A stretch of DNA of 64,000 bases from Duganella sp. sic0402 (GTDB lineage Bacteria > Pseudomonadota > Gammaproteobacteria > Burkholderiales > Burkholderiaceae_D). Each line of letters opens with the position of its first letter. The first letter of the stretch is position 1. Below are positions 24,676-36,297 of this stretch, piece after piece. The position numbers were made by a program, and so were the translations under genes. Location: positions 186,001-250,000 of the forward strand of contig NZ_JAHUWK010000009.1 of assembly GCF_019219065.1 (NCBI RefSeq), given 5' to 3'. Under the pieces are notes generated by a model. It was not told the DNA's origin. It saw only the letters and a program-made list of their open reading frames with translations, and ran no database searches.

Positions 24676-25651
24676 TTTCACCAATGGCTTCTGGGACATC
24701 TACATCGCCGCGCTGACCCTGCTGGGCATCATCGGCTGCGGCATCCTGCTGTATTCGCAGTCCAAGGTCAAAGTCGCCAAGACCGCCGAAGGCAACACCG
24801 ACACCACCGGCCACGTCTGGGACGAAGACCTGACCGAGCTGAATACGCCGATGCCGCGCTGGTGGATGTGGCTGTTCTACATCACCATCGTGTTCTCGCT
24901 GGCCTATCTGGTCCTGTATCCGGGCCTGGGTTCCTACGCCGGCAAGTTCGGCTGGAAATCCAGCGGCCAGTACGAGGAAGAGCTGAAAAAAGCCGACGCC
25001 GAATACGGCCCGCTGTTCGCCCAGTTCCAGAAGCAGGACCTGAAAGCGGTGGCGGCCGATCCACAGGCGCACGCCATCGGCGAACGCCTGTTCCTGACCT
25101 ACTGCGCACAGTGCCACGGCTCTGACGCACGCGGCAACAAGGGCTTCCCCAACCTGACCGACAAGGACTGGCTGTTTGGCGGCGCACCGGAAACCATCAA
25201 GGAAACCATCTTGCACGGCCGTGCCGGCATGATGCCGCCGATGGGCGCCGCAGTCGGTGGCGACAAGGAAGTGGAAGCGGTGGCGCACTATGTGCTGAGC
25301 CTGTCGAAATCGACCCACGACCCGATCAAGGCGGTGTTCGGCAAAGAGAAGTTTGCCGCCTGCATGGCCTGCCACGGCGCGGATGCCAAGGGCAACCAGA
25401 TGCTGGGCGCACCCAACCTGACCGACAAGATCTGGCTGTTCGGCGGCAGTATCGACACCATCAAGGAAACCATCAACAAAGGCCGTACCGCCACCATGCC
25501 GGCGTTTGCTGATTTCCTCGGTGACGCCAAGGTGCATGTGCTGGCTGCATATGTATGGAGTTTGTCGAATGATACAAAGGCGGTTCCAGAAGTTACGCCT
25601 GCAGCCACCGCTGCTACTCCTACTGATCCACCGATAGCAGAAACAAAATGA
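24668..25651 (+). CDS. ccoP: Cytochrome c oxidase cbb3-type, subunit III (diheme)
   Basis: 327 residues. Two N-terminal helices are followed by two cytochrome c domains with CAQCH (Cys146, Cys149, His150) and CMACH (Cys232, Cys235, His236). The repeat LTDK-(I/D)WLFGG appears in both domains, showing their duplication. It receives electrons from soluble cytochrome c. The end overlaps ccoG by 4 bases (ATGA). Confidence 0.97.
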   Translation: MADFTNGFWDIYIAALTLLGIIGCGILLYSQSKVKVAKTAEGNTDTTGHVWDEDLTELNTPMPRWWMWLFYITIVFSLAYLVLYPGLGSYAGKFGWKSSGQYEEELKKADAEYGPLFAQFQKQDLKAVAADPQAHAIGERLFLTYCAQCHGSDARGNKGFPNLTDKDWLFGGAPETIKETILHGRAGMMPPMGAAVGGDKEVEAVAHYVLSLSKSTHDPIKAVFGKEKFAACMACHGADAKGNQMLGAPNLTDKIWLFGGSIDTIKETINKGRTATMPAFADFLGDAKVHVLAAYVWSLSNDTKAVPEVTPAATAATPTDPPIAETK

Positions 25652-27033
25652 ACACCCCACAGGAACAAGTCATCAAGATGTATGCAAAGCGCGAGGAGAT
25701 TTATCCTCGCGAGGTTGACGGTAAATACGCCCGTCTGCGCTGGTTGTTTGTCTGGCTGACGCAGATCGCCTTCTACTGTACGCCGTGGTTGCAATGGAAC
25801 GACCGCCAGGCCCTGCTGTTTGACCTGGGCACGCGCAAGTTCTACATCTTTGGCCTGGTCCTGTGGCCGCAAGATTTCATTTACCTGGCAGTTCTGCTGA
25901 TCATCAGCGCCTACCTGCTATTCCTGGCGACAGCGATAGCAGGGCGGGTGTGGTGTGGCTTCACCTGCCCGCAAACGGTCTACACTGAAATTTTCCTGTG
26001 GATCGAACGCAAGATTGAAGGCTCGCGCAGCGCGCGTATCGCGCTCGACCGCCAGCCCTTGACGGCCAAAAAGGCCGGCAAGAAAACCGCCAAGCACCTC
26101 GCCTGGCTGGCCGTGGCCTTGTGGACCGGCTTCACCTTCGTCGGCTACTTCACGCCGATCAAACACCTGATGAGCGAAGTGTGGACCTTCAACTTCGGTC
26201 CATGGGAATGGTTCTGGGTGCTGTTCTACAGTTTCGCCACCTACGGCAACGCCGGCTGGCTGCGCGAGCAAGTATGCAAATACATGTGCCCGTATGCCCG
26301 CTTCCAGAGCTCGATGTTTGACCGCGACACCCTGATCATCACCTACGACACCGAACGCGGCGAACCGCGCGGTCCGCTGTCGAAAAACAAGAACGGCAAC
26401 GGCGGCTCGTGCATCGACTGCTCGCTGTGCGTGCAAGTCTGCCCGACCGGCATCGACATCCGCAACGGCCTGCAATACGAGTGCATCGGCTGTGCCGCAT
26501 GTATCGACGCCTGCAACATCGTGATGGACAAGACCGCCCAGCCACGTGGCCTGATCCGCTACAGCACCGAACGCGCCATGGACGAGCATCTGACGCCGAC
26601 CGAGATCCGCCGCCGCGCCATGCGGCCGCGCGTGCGCATCTATACCGCCGTGCTGGGCCTGATCATCATCGCCGCCTGTACCTCGCTATACCTGCGCACG
26701 CCGCTGAAGCTGGACGTGATCCGCGACCGTGGCTCGATGGGCCGCGAAGTCGAGGACGGCAAAATCGAGAACGTCTACCGCCTGCAAATCATGAATACCT
26801 CCGAGCAGGAGCACGTGTACAAAATTACCGTCAGCGGCATTCCAACGCTGGCCGTGGCTGCCGCCGACCTGGTGCGGGTGGAGGCCACCGAGACCCGCGC
26901 CCATCCGATCCGTCTGCGCGCTGAACACGGCGCCGGCCAGCCGGGCTCGAACAAGATAGAAGTGACACTGACCGCAGTCGACGATCCGTCGCTGCATGTG
27001 AAGGAAACCGCGGTCTTCATCGTGCCGCGCTAA
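25648..27033 (+). CDS. ccoG: Polyferredoxin-like assembly protein CcoG (FixG/RdxA)
   Basis: 461 residues, inner membrane, about five helices. Cysteine motifs: RVWCGFTCPQTVY, YMCPYARFQ and two 4Fe-4S sets (CIDCSLCVQVCP, CIGCAACIDACN). A C-terminal immunoglobulin-like domain (FixG_C; about 350-461) faces the periplasm. CcoG is thought to reduce copper for oxidase maturation. It overlaps ccoP and precedes fixH by 9 bases. Confidence 0.95.
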   Translation: MNTPQEQVIKMYAKREEIYPREVDGKYARLRWLFVWLTQIAFYCTPWLQWNDRQALLFDLGTRKFYIFGLVLWPQDFIYLAVLLIISAYLLFLATAIAGRVWCGFTCPQTVYTEIFLWIERKIEGSRSARIALDRQPLTAKKAGKKTAKHLAWLAVALWTGFTFVGYFTPIKHLMSEVWTFNFGPWEWFWVLFYSFATYGNAGWLREQVCKYMCPYARFQSSMFDRDTLIITYDTERGEPRGPLSKNKNGNGGSCIDCSLCVQVCPTGIDIRNGLQYECIGCAACIDACNIVMDKTAQPRGLIRYSTERAMDEHLTPTEIRRRAMRPRVRIYTAVLGLIIIAACTSLYLRTPLKLDVIRDRGSMGREVEDGKIENVYRLQIMNTSEQEHVYKITVSGIPTLAVAAADLVRVEATETRAHPIRLRAEHGAGQPGSNKIEVTLTAVDDPSLHVKETAVFIVPR

Positions 27034-27042
27034 GGAGAAATC

Positions 27043-27540
27043 ATGAGCACACTTGCCGCCCCTGTCGCCCCCTGGTGGAAACACCGCTGGCCCTGGTTCC
27101 TGATGGCCGGCCCGGCCATCATCATGGCGGCCACCGGCTACGCCACCTATCTGGCGGTGCAGACGCCGGACGCGGTGGTGGTCGGCGACTACTACAAGCA
27201 GGGCAAGGCGATCAACCAGGACTTGCGGCGCGACCATGTGGCGGCGCAAATGGGCCTGACGGTGAACCTGGGCTATGACGCGGCTGACGGCATGTTGACC
27301 GGGAAAATCAACCGCCACGACAGCGGCCCGCTGATGCTGAGCCTGTCGCATGCGACCCAGCCGGATAAAGACATCAAGCTGATCGTGGTGCCGGAAGCGG
27401 ATGGCAGTTTCCACGCGCGCCTGCCGATGCTGGAGCGCAGCCGCTGGGTGGTGCTGGTGGAAGGGGAAAAACGCGAATGGCGCCTGGCCGGCGCCTGGAT
27501 CTGGCCGAAGCAGCGCGAAATCGCGCTGCTGCCAGACTGA
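27043..27540 (+). CDS. FixH family protein (CcoH-like)
   Basis: 165 residues: an N-terminal membrane helix (WPWFLMAGPAIIMAATGYATYLA), then a periplasmic domain with the family motif VVVGDYYKQGKAINQ. FixH/CcoH proteins stabilise early cbb3 assembly steps. A ribosome site (aaggag) precedes the ATG. Last gene of the cco operon; convergent with fnr. Confidence 0.9.
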   Translation: MSTLAAPVAPWWKHRWPWFLMAGPAIIMAATGYATYLAVQTPDAVVVGDYYKQGKAINQDLRRDHVAAQMGLTVNLGYDAADGMLTGKINRHDSGPLMLSLSHATQPDKDIKLIVVPEADGSFHARLPMLERSRWVVLVEGEKREWRLAGAWIWPKQREIALLPD

Positions 27541-27547
27541 TCCATGG

Positions 27548-27567
27548 GTTCCCGCCCACGCGGGAAC
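27548..27567. terminator. Hairpin between convergent fixH and fnr
   Basis: An 8-bp perfect stem (gttcccgc / gcgggaac) with loop ccac, embedded in tgggttcccgc...gcgggaacgacgg. No T-run in either direction. This wording resembles the short dispersed palindromes found between genes in betaproteobacteria; it may serve both transcripts. Confidence 0.5.
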
Positions 27568-27573
27568 GACGGA

Positions 27574-28356
27574 TCAGCCGCAGGTTTCCGTACCTGCGGT
27601 AATGGCTTTCAGCATGCGCGGATCGAGCAACTCGATTTCCCGGTTGCTAACACGCAGCAGGCCTTCTTTCTTGAACTTGGACAGCAAGCGCGAGATGCTC
27701 TCGATCGTCAGTCCCAGGTAATTGCCAATCTCCTCGCGCGACATGCGCAGCTGGAAGGTATTCGGCGAATAACCGCGCGCCTCATAGCGCGAAGACAAAT
27801 TCACCAGGAATGCGGCAAAGCGCTGGGTCGCCTGCATATTGCCCAGCAATAGCATCACGCTCTGCTCGCGCGTGATTTCCTGGCTCATCATGCGATGGAA
27901 ATGGCGCAGCAGCGTCGGCATTTCCGCCAGCAGCGATTGCAGCGTGCCAAACGGAATTTCGCAAACCTCGCTATCTTCCAGCGCGATGGCGGTGCAATGG
28001 TGCTGGTCGGCGCTGATCGCGTCCATGCCCAACAGCTCGCCAGCCATCTGAAAACCGGTGATCTGTTCCGCGCCTTCACGGTTGACCTGGTAGGTCTTGA
28101 AGTGACCCAGGCGGATCGCGTACAAATTCTGGAATGGATCGCCAATGCGGAACAGCGTCGCGCCGCGCGCCACCTTGCGGCGACGGCCGATGATCTGGTC
28201 CAGACGGTCCATATCGTTATTATCCAGCCCCATCGGCAGGCACAGTTGGTGCATGCTGCACGATGCGCAGCTCGCCTTCAGGACCTCAATCGTTGCGCCG
28301 GGGATAACCAGCGAGGGAAGTTCTCGTATCATGCGGCTAGTGTAGCCCATCGGCAT
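27574..28356 (-). CDS. fnr: FNR-type oxygen-sensing transcription regulator
   Basis: About 260 residues. An N-terminal cluster motif SCASCSMHQLC plus an internal Cys (SEVCEIP) gives the four ligands of an oxygen-labile 4Fe-4S cluster. The cyclic-nucleotide-type domain is followed by a helix-turn-helix with IESISRLL, whose Glu, Ser and Arg match the FNR residues that read TTGAT. Several start codons are possible (TTG 28359, ATG 28356, 28350, 28332), none with a strong ribosome site. It is the likely regulator of the FNR sites at 15814, 22376 and 22418. Confidence 0.95.
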   Translation of the reverse strand: MPMGYTSRMIRELPSLVIPGATIEVLKASCASCSMHQLCLPMGLDNNDMDRLDQIIGRRRKVARGATLFRIGDPFQNLYAIRLGHFKTYQVNREGAEQITGFQMAGELLGMDAISADQHHCTAIALEDSEVCEIPFGTLQSLLAEMPTLLRHFHRMMSQEITREQSVMLLLGNMQATQRFAAFLVNLSSRYEARGYSPNTFQLRMSREEIGNYLGLTIESISRLLSKFKKEGLLRVSNREIELLDPRMLKAITAGTETCG

Positions 28357-28508
28357 CAATTTAGGCGCCTATTCCGCAGTCATCCAATCAGGTATTCAAG
28401 TACGCAATAATTTTTCAAATTAATCTTGCGCGCTATTTGTTTGTGCACTATTATTCATACATCGAGCACGACTTAATAGCTCACAAACCAACACAAAGGA
28501 TACACATC

Positions 28509-29252
28509 ATGAAACGCACGCTGATCGCCTCCGCCCTGTTCGCCGCCACCGCTTTCGCCCAGGCAGCACCGGCCAATGACACCACCATCGTGCTGGTCCA
28601 CGGCGCCTTTGCCGACGGCTCCAGCTGGGACAAAGTGATTCCTATCCTGCAAGCCAAGGGCTACAAGGTGGTGGCCGTGCAGAACCCGTTGAGCTCGCTG
28701 GCCGACGACGTCGCCGCGACCCAGCGCGTGGTCGATGCGCAAACCGGCAAAGTGGTGCTGGTTGGCCACTCGTGGGGCGGCACCGTGATTACCGAAGCCG
28801 GCACCAGCGACAAGATCAAGGCGCTGGTCTATGTGGCCGCCTTCGCGCCGTCGGAAGGCGAAGCCACCGGCAATCTGGGCAAGGACTACGCCGTGCCGCC
28901 AGGCATCGCCACGCTGCAGGCTGACGCCGGCGGCTACCTGTGGCTGCCAGCTGACTCGGTCGCCAAAAACTTCGCCCAGGACGTGCCGGCCGCCACCGCG
29001 CGCCTGATCGCCGCCACCCAGGGCCCGATCGCCGCCAAGGCCTTCAGCGACACCACCACCGTAGCAGCCTGGAAAAACAAGGCCAACTACTACATCGTGG
29101 CCAGCAAGGACCGCATGATTGCGCCGGAACTGGAACAGGCGTTCGCGAAGAAAATCAACGCCGTCACCACCACCTTGCCAACCGGCCACGTACCAATGGT
29201 GTCGCAGCCAGCCAAAGTGGCGGAAGTGATCATCGCCGCCGCACAGCGCTAA
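28509..29252 (+). CDS. Exported alpha/beta hydrolase
   Basis: 247 residues from the ATG at 28509, which has aaagga upstream and starts a signal peptide (MKRTLIASALFAATAFAQAAPA). Motifs: oxyanion region VLVHGAFADGSSW, nucleophile Ser88 in GHSWGG, likely acid in SKDRMIAPELE and His227 in TGHVPM. The fold matches salicylate esterase/haloperoxidase-like small-ester hydrolases. Periplasmic; substrate unknown. A strong terminator follows. Confidence 0.88.
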   Translation: MKRTLIASALFAATAFAQAAPANDTTIVLVHGAFADGSSWDKVIPILQAKGYKVVAVQNPLSSLADDVAATQRVVDAQTGKVVLVGHSWGGTVITEAGTSDKIKALVYVAAFAPSEGEATGNLGKDYAVPPGIATLQADAGGYLWLPADSVAKNFAQDVPAATARLIAATQGPIAAKAFSDTTTVAAWKNKANYYIVASKDRMIAPELEQAFAKKINAVTTTLPTGHVPMVSQPAKVAEVIIAAAQR

Positions 29253-29283
29253 GTTGCCGTTACAGCTGTTGTTAAACCACATG

Positions 29284-29308
29284 AAGCCGGTGTACGCACC
29301 GGCTTTTT
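29284..29308 (+). terminator. Rho-independent terminator after the hydrolase gene
   Basis: A 9-bp perfect stem (aagccggtg / caccggctt) with loop tacg, followed by a T-run. Confidence 0.88.
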
Positions 29309-29372
29309 GTTTCTTGCCAACTTACAGTTTTGATAGGAAAATCGTCCCAGCCCTCTTGATATCAAGGATGAG

Positions 29373-33023
<3,651 letters not shown>

Positions 33024-33104
33024 TTCCGCTTTCCCTTGCTTCCCACTGAGATTTGCTGTGTTTTTGCAACACTTTCACGCCTAAAACATGCTCTTGAATA
33101 GTAT

Positions 33105-33119
33105 TGATAATAATTCGCA
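33105..33119. promoter_or_regulatory. Fur-box-like site upstream of the Fiu-like receptor
   Basis: TGATAATAATTCGCA matches the 7-1-7 Fur pattern TGATAAT-N-ATTATCA well in the left half and partly in the right. It lies about 77 bases before the receptor ATG, where a Fur repressor site is expected. Confidence 0.6.
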
Positions 33120-33195
33120 TTTACGCTAAGGCGCGAAATTGCTACAATCTTATGTACTTCACATCTCCATTCCAATCCAGAAAGAAGACAAGGCA

Positions 33196-35481
33196 ATGAT
33201 CAAGAGTCGCAAACACGCGCAAACGCGCTTTAACCAACATATGAGCGCAGCGCTGGCTGCGATGCTGCTGCCAGTGGCCGCCCACGCCGCCGAAGCGGCC
33301 GCGCCGGAAGCCGACCAGGCCAAGCCGCAGACACTGAAAGAAGTGCAAGTCAACGCCAACCGCGAAAACGACTTCAAGGCCGAGCGTGCTTCTTCGGCTA
33401 AATACACCGAAAAACTGGTCGATACCGCCCAGACCCTGACTGTTATCAAGAAAGAGCTGATCGAACAGCAAGGCGCAACCACGCTGACCGAAGCGCTGCG
33501 CAACACCCCTGGCGTTGGCGCCTTCTTCCTGGGTGAAAACGGTACCACCAACACCGGCGACACCATCTACATGCGCGGCTTCGACGCCTCGTCCAGCATC
33601 TACGTCGACGGCGCACGCGACGTCGGCTCGATCTCGCGCGACGTGTTCAACATCGAGCAGATCGACGTGCTGAAAGGCCCGGCCGGCACCGACAACGGCC
33701 GCTCGTCGCCTACCGGTTCGATCAACCTGGTCAGCAAACAGCCATCGCTGGAAAACGCCTACCAGGCGTCGGCCACCGTGGGCAGCGGCAAACAGCGCCG
33801 CGCCACCGCCGACATCAACACCGTCATCAACGCCGAATCCGGCACCGCCTTCCGCCTGAACCTGCTGGAGCAGGACAGCGGCAGCGCCGCCCGTGACGAA
33901 GTCAAGAACAAGCGCTGGGGCGTCGCGCCATCGCTGGGCTTCGGTCTGAACGGCCCGACCCGCGTCTACCTGAACTACCTGCACGTTGACCAGAACAATG
34001 TGCCAGACGGCGGCGTGCCGACCACCGGCCTGCCTGGCTACACCGCGCCACCGAGCACCGCCGCCAACAACGTGGCTGCCATCGGCAGCGCACCGATGGT
34101 TGATCCGAAAAACTTCTACGGCACCAAGCTGGACCACGATGATGTGAAAGCCGACATGGCCACCGTCAAGGTCGAGCACGATTTCGCCGGCGGCGCCAAG
34201 CTGTCGAACATCAGCCGCTACGGCCGCACCAAGCAGGATTACCTGCTGACCTCGTTCATGATGACCGCCGCCAACCTGGCCAACATCACCAATCCGGACC
34301 GCAACACCTGGACCCTGGCCCGCAGCTCGCCAACCTTCAAGGATCAGCTGAACGAAATCCTGACCAACCAGACCACGCTGACCGCCAGCTTCGACACCGG
34401 CGCCGTCAAGCACACCGTGGTGGGCGGCCTGGAGCTGACCAACGAGAAGCAGACCAACTACACCATCGCCCGTACCGCCACCAGCCCGGTGCTGCCAGCG
34501 GCTAACTTCTACAACCCGAACGTCAACGACGTGACCAACATCGCCTATGCCCGCACCGGCGCGCGCAACCAGGGTGAAGTCAGCACGCAGAGCGCGTACG
34601 TGTTCGACACCATCAAGATCGGCGACCAGTGGATCATCAACGGTGGCGTGCGTCTGGACCACTACAACCTGGACTTCAACGCCATCGCCGCCACCACCAA
34701 TGTGGCGACCGCGCTGACCGCCAGCGACAATCTGTGGACCGGCAAGCTGTCGGCCCTGTACAAGCCAACCTCGTACAGCAGCGTGTACGGCCTGGTGGGC
34801 AACTCGAAAGCCCCTCCTGGCGGCAACAACTTCACCCTGAGCACCAGCGCCACCAGCGCCGCCAATCCGAAGTTTGATCCACAGGAAACCACCAACTACG
34901 AGCTGGGCACCAAGTGGGATCTGCTGGACAGCAAACTGTCGCTGACCGCCGCCGCCTTCCGCACCGTGGTCAAGAACGAAGTGGAAACCGATCCGACCAA
35001 CGCTGCGCTGGTCTACCAGAACGGCGAAAAGCGCGTGCAGGGTATAGAACTGGGCGTGACCGGCGAAGTGGCGCGTGGCTGGCTGGTGAGCGCAGGCTAC
35101 ACCCGTCAATCGACCAGCGTGGAAACCGGCCGCACCGTGACCGCCAGCGGCGAGAACCAGCTGACCTACACGCCTAAGCAAGCCTTCAGCGCGTGGACCT
35201 CGTACACGCTGCCGTTCGGCCTGCAAATCGGCGGCGGCGCACGCTTCAGCGACAAGCTGGCGCGCGGCACCGACGGCGCCGTCGGCACCCCGCAGTACGC
35301 TGATTCGTACTGGGTGTTCGACGCCATGGCCGCTTACTCGATCAACAAGCACATCGACCTGCGCCTGAATGTGTACAATCTGGGCGACAAAGAGTACGTG
35401 CAGGCGATCAACAAGTCGGGCTACCGTTACACCCCAGGCACGCCACGTTCGGCCAGCCTGACCGCGAACTTCAAGTTCTAA
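33196..35481 (+). CDS. TonB-dependent catecholate siderophore receptor (Fiu-like)
   Basis: 761 residues from the ATG at 33196 (MIKSRKHAQTRFNQ), which begins the signal peptide ending at PVAAHAAEA. TonB box QTLKEVQVNA, plug domain (LTEALRNTPGVGAFFLGENG, IYMRGFDASSSIYVDGARD), then a 22-strand barrel ending in LTANFKF. It resembles Fiu/PiuA receptors for monomeric catecholates. The PiuC-type gene after it supports this. Probably Fur-repressed. Substrate is inferred. Confidence 0.92.
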   Translation: MIKSRKHAQTRFNQHMSAALAAMLLPVAAHAAEAAAPEADQAKPQTLKEVQVNANRENDFKAERASSAKYTEKLVDTAQTLTVIKKELIEQQGATTLTEALRNTPGVGAFFLGENGTTNTGDTIYMRGFDASSSIYVDGARDVGSISRDVFNIEQIDVLKGPAGTDNGRSSPTGSINLVSKQPSLENAYQASATVGSGKQRRATADINTVINAESGTAFRLNLLEQDSGSAARDEVKNKRWGVAPSLGFGLNGPTRVYLNYLHVDQNNVPDGGVPTTGLPGYTAPPSTAANNVAAIGSAPMVDPKNFYGTKLDHDDVKADMATVKVEHDFAGGAKLSNISRYGRTKQDYLLTSFMMTAANLANITNPDRNTWTLARSSPTFKDQLNEILTNQTTLTASFDTGAVKHTVVGGLELTNEKQTNYTIARTATSPVLPAANFYNPNVNDVTNIAYARTGARNQGEVSTQSAYVFDTIKIGDQWIINGGVRLDHYNLDFNAIAATTNVATALTASDNLWTGKLSALYKPTSYSSVYGLVGNSKAPPGGNNFTLSTSATSAANPKFDPQETTNYELGTKWDLLDSKLSLTAAAFRTVVKNEVETDPTNAALVYQNGEKRVQGIELGVTGEVARGWLVSAGYTRQSTSVETGRTVTASGENQLTYTPKQAFSAWTSYTLPFGLQIGGGARFSDKLARGTDGAVGTPQYADSYWVFDAMAAYSINKHIDLRLNVYNLGDKEYVQAINKSGYRYTPGTPRSASLTANFKF

Positions 35482-35509
35482 GCACCGGTACCCGATTCCG
35501 TGTTGCTGG

Positions 35510-35541
35510 CCCCGCCGTTACGTGTAACGGCGGGGTTTTTT
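35510..35541 (+). terminator. Strong terminator between the Fiu-like gene and the piuC-like gene
   Basis: An 11-bp perfect stem (ccccgccgtta / taacggcgggg) with loop cgtg and six T residues. Only 23 bases separate it from the next ATG. Confidence 0.93.
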
Positions 35542-35564
35542 ATTTATACCAAGGAGTTTTCATC

Positions 35565-36245
35565 ATGATGCTGCATATTCCCGGCGTGCTGACGCGTGAC
35601 CAGGTCGCCGAGATGCGCCGCCGCCTGGACGAGTCGCAATGGATTGACGGCCGCGCCACCGTCGGCGACCAGGGCGCCAAGGTCAAGCAGAACCGCCAGC
35701 TACCGGAAACCTCGCCGCTGGCGCTGGAGCTGGGCCAGACCATTCTCACCGCGCTGAACAACCATCCGCTGTACTTCTCGGCGGTGCTGCCGCTGCGCAC
35801 CATTCCGCCGCTGTTCAACAGCTACGCCGGCGGCGAGCACTACGGCGCCCACGTCGATGGCTCGATGCGCCGCATTCCCGGCAATGGCCAGTGGGTGCGC
35901 ACCGATGTCTCCACCACCGTGTTTTTGTGCGATCCGGAAGAATACGACGGCGGCGAGCTGATCGTCACCGACGCCTATGGCGAACACGAGGTCAAGCTGC
36001 CGGCCGGCGATGCCATCATCTACCCGTCGACCAGCATTCACCGGGTGGAACCGGTGACGCGCGGCGCCCGTGTCTGCTCGTTCTTCTGGTCGCAAAGCAT
36101 GGTGCGCGACGATATGCGGCGCGGCATGCTGCTGGAGCTGGACCAGAATATCCAGAGCCTGCGCGCGCGCCTGGGTGACTGCCCGGAAATGGTCGGCATC
36201 ACCGGCCACTATCACAATCTGCTACGTCAATGGAGCGAGGTCTGA
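35565..36245 (+). CDS. PKHD-type Fe(II)/2-oxoglutarate dioxygenase (PiuC-like)
   Basis: 226 residues. Iron ligands His96 and Asp98 in GAHVDG and His159 in TSIHRVEPV; a likely 2-oxoglutarate Arg is in TRGARVCSFFWSQS. This is the YbiX/PiuC family, regularly paired with Fiu/PiuA receptors in iron uptake. Two adjacent ATGs serve as starts, with aaggag upstream. The strong terminator just before it means that expression relies on read-through or on a promoter hidden in the receptor gene. Confidence 0.93.
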   Translation: MMLHIPGVLTRDQVAEMRRRLDESQWIDGRATVGDQGAKVKQNRQLPETSPLALELGQTILTALNNHPLYFSAVLPLRTIPPLFNSYAGGEHYGAHVDGSMRRIPGNGQWVRTDVSTTVFLCDPEEYDGGELIVTDAYGEHEVKLPAGDAIIYPSTSIHRVEPVTRGARVCSFFWSQSMVRDDMRRGMLLELDQNIQSLRARLGDCPEMVGITGHYHNLLRQWSEV

Positions 36246-36249
36246 CGCG

Positions 36250-36258
36250 TGCTATGAT
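36250..36258 (+). promoter_or_regulatory. Extended -10 candidate before the CheB-CheR-PAS gene
   Basis: TGcTATGAT lies about 40 bases before the start at 36298. No clear -35 is seen, as is usual for extended -10 promoters. Confidence 0.35.
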
Positions 36259-36297
36259 GGCCGGATTCATTGCCTTGTCAACAAAGGATGAGTCCGG

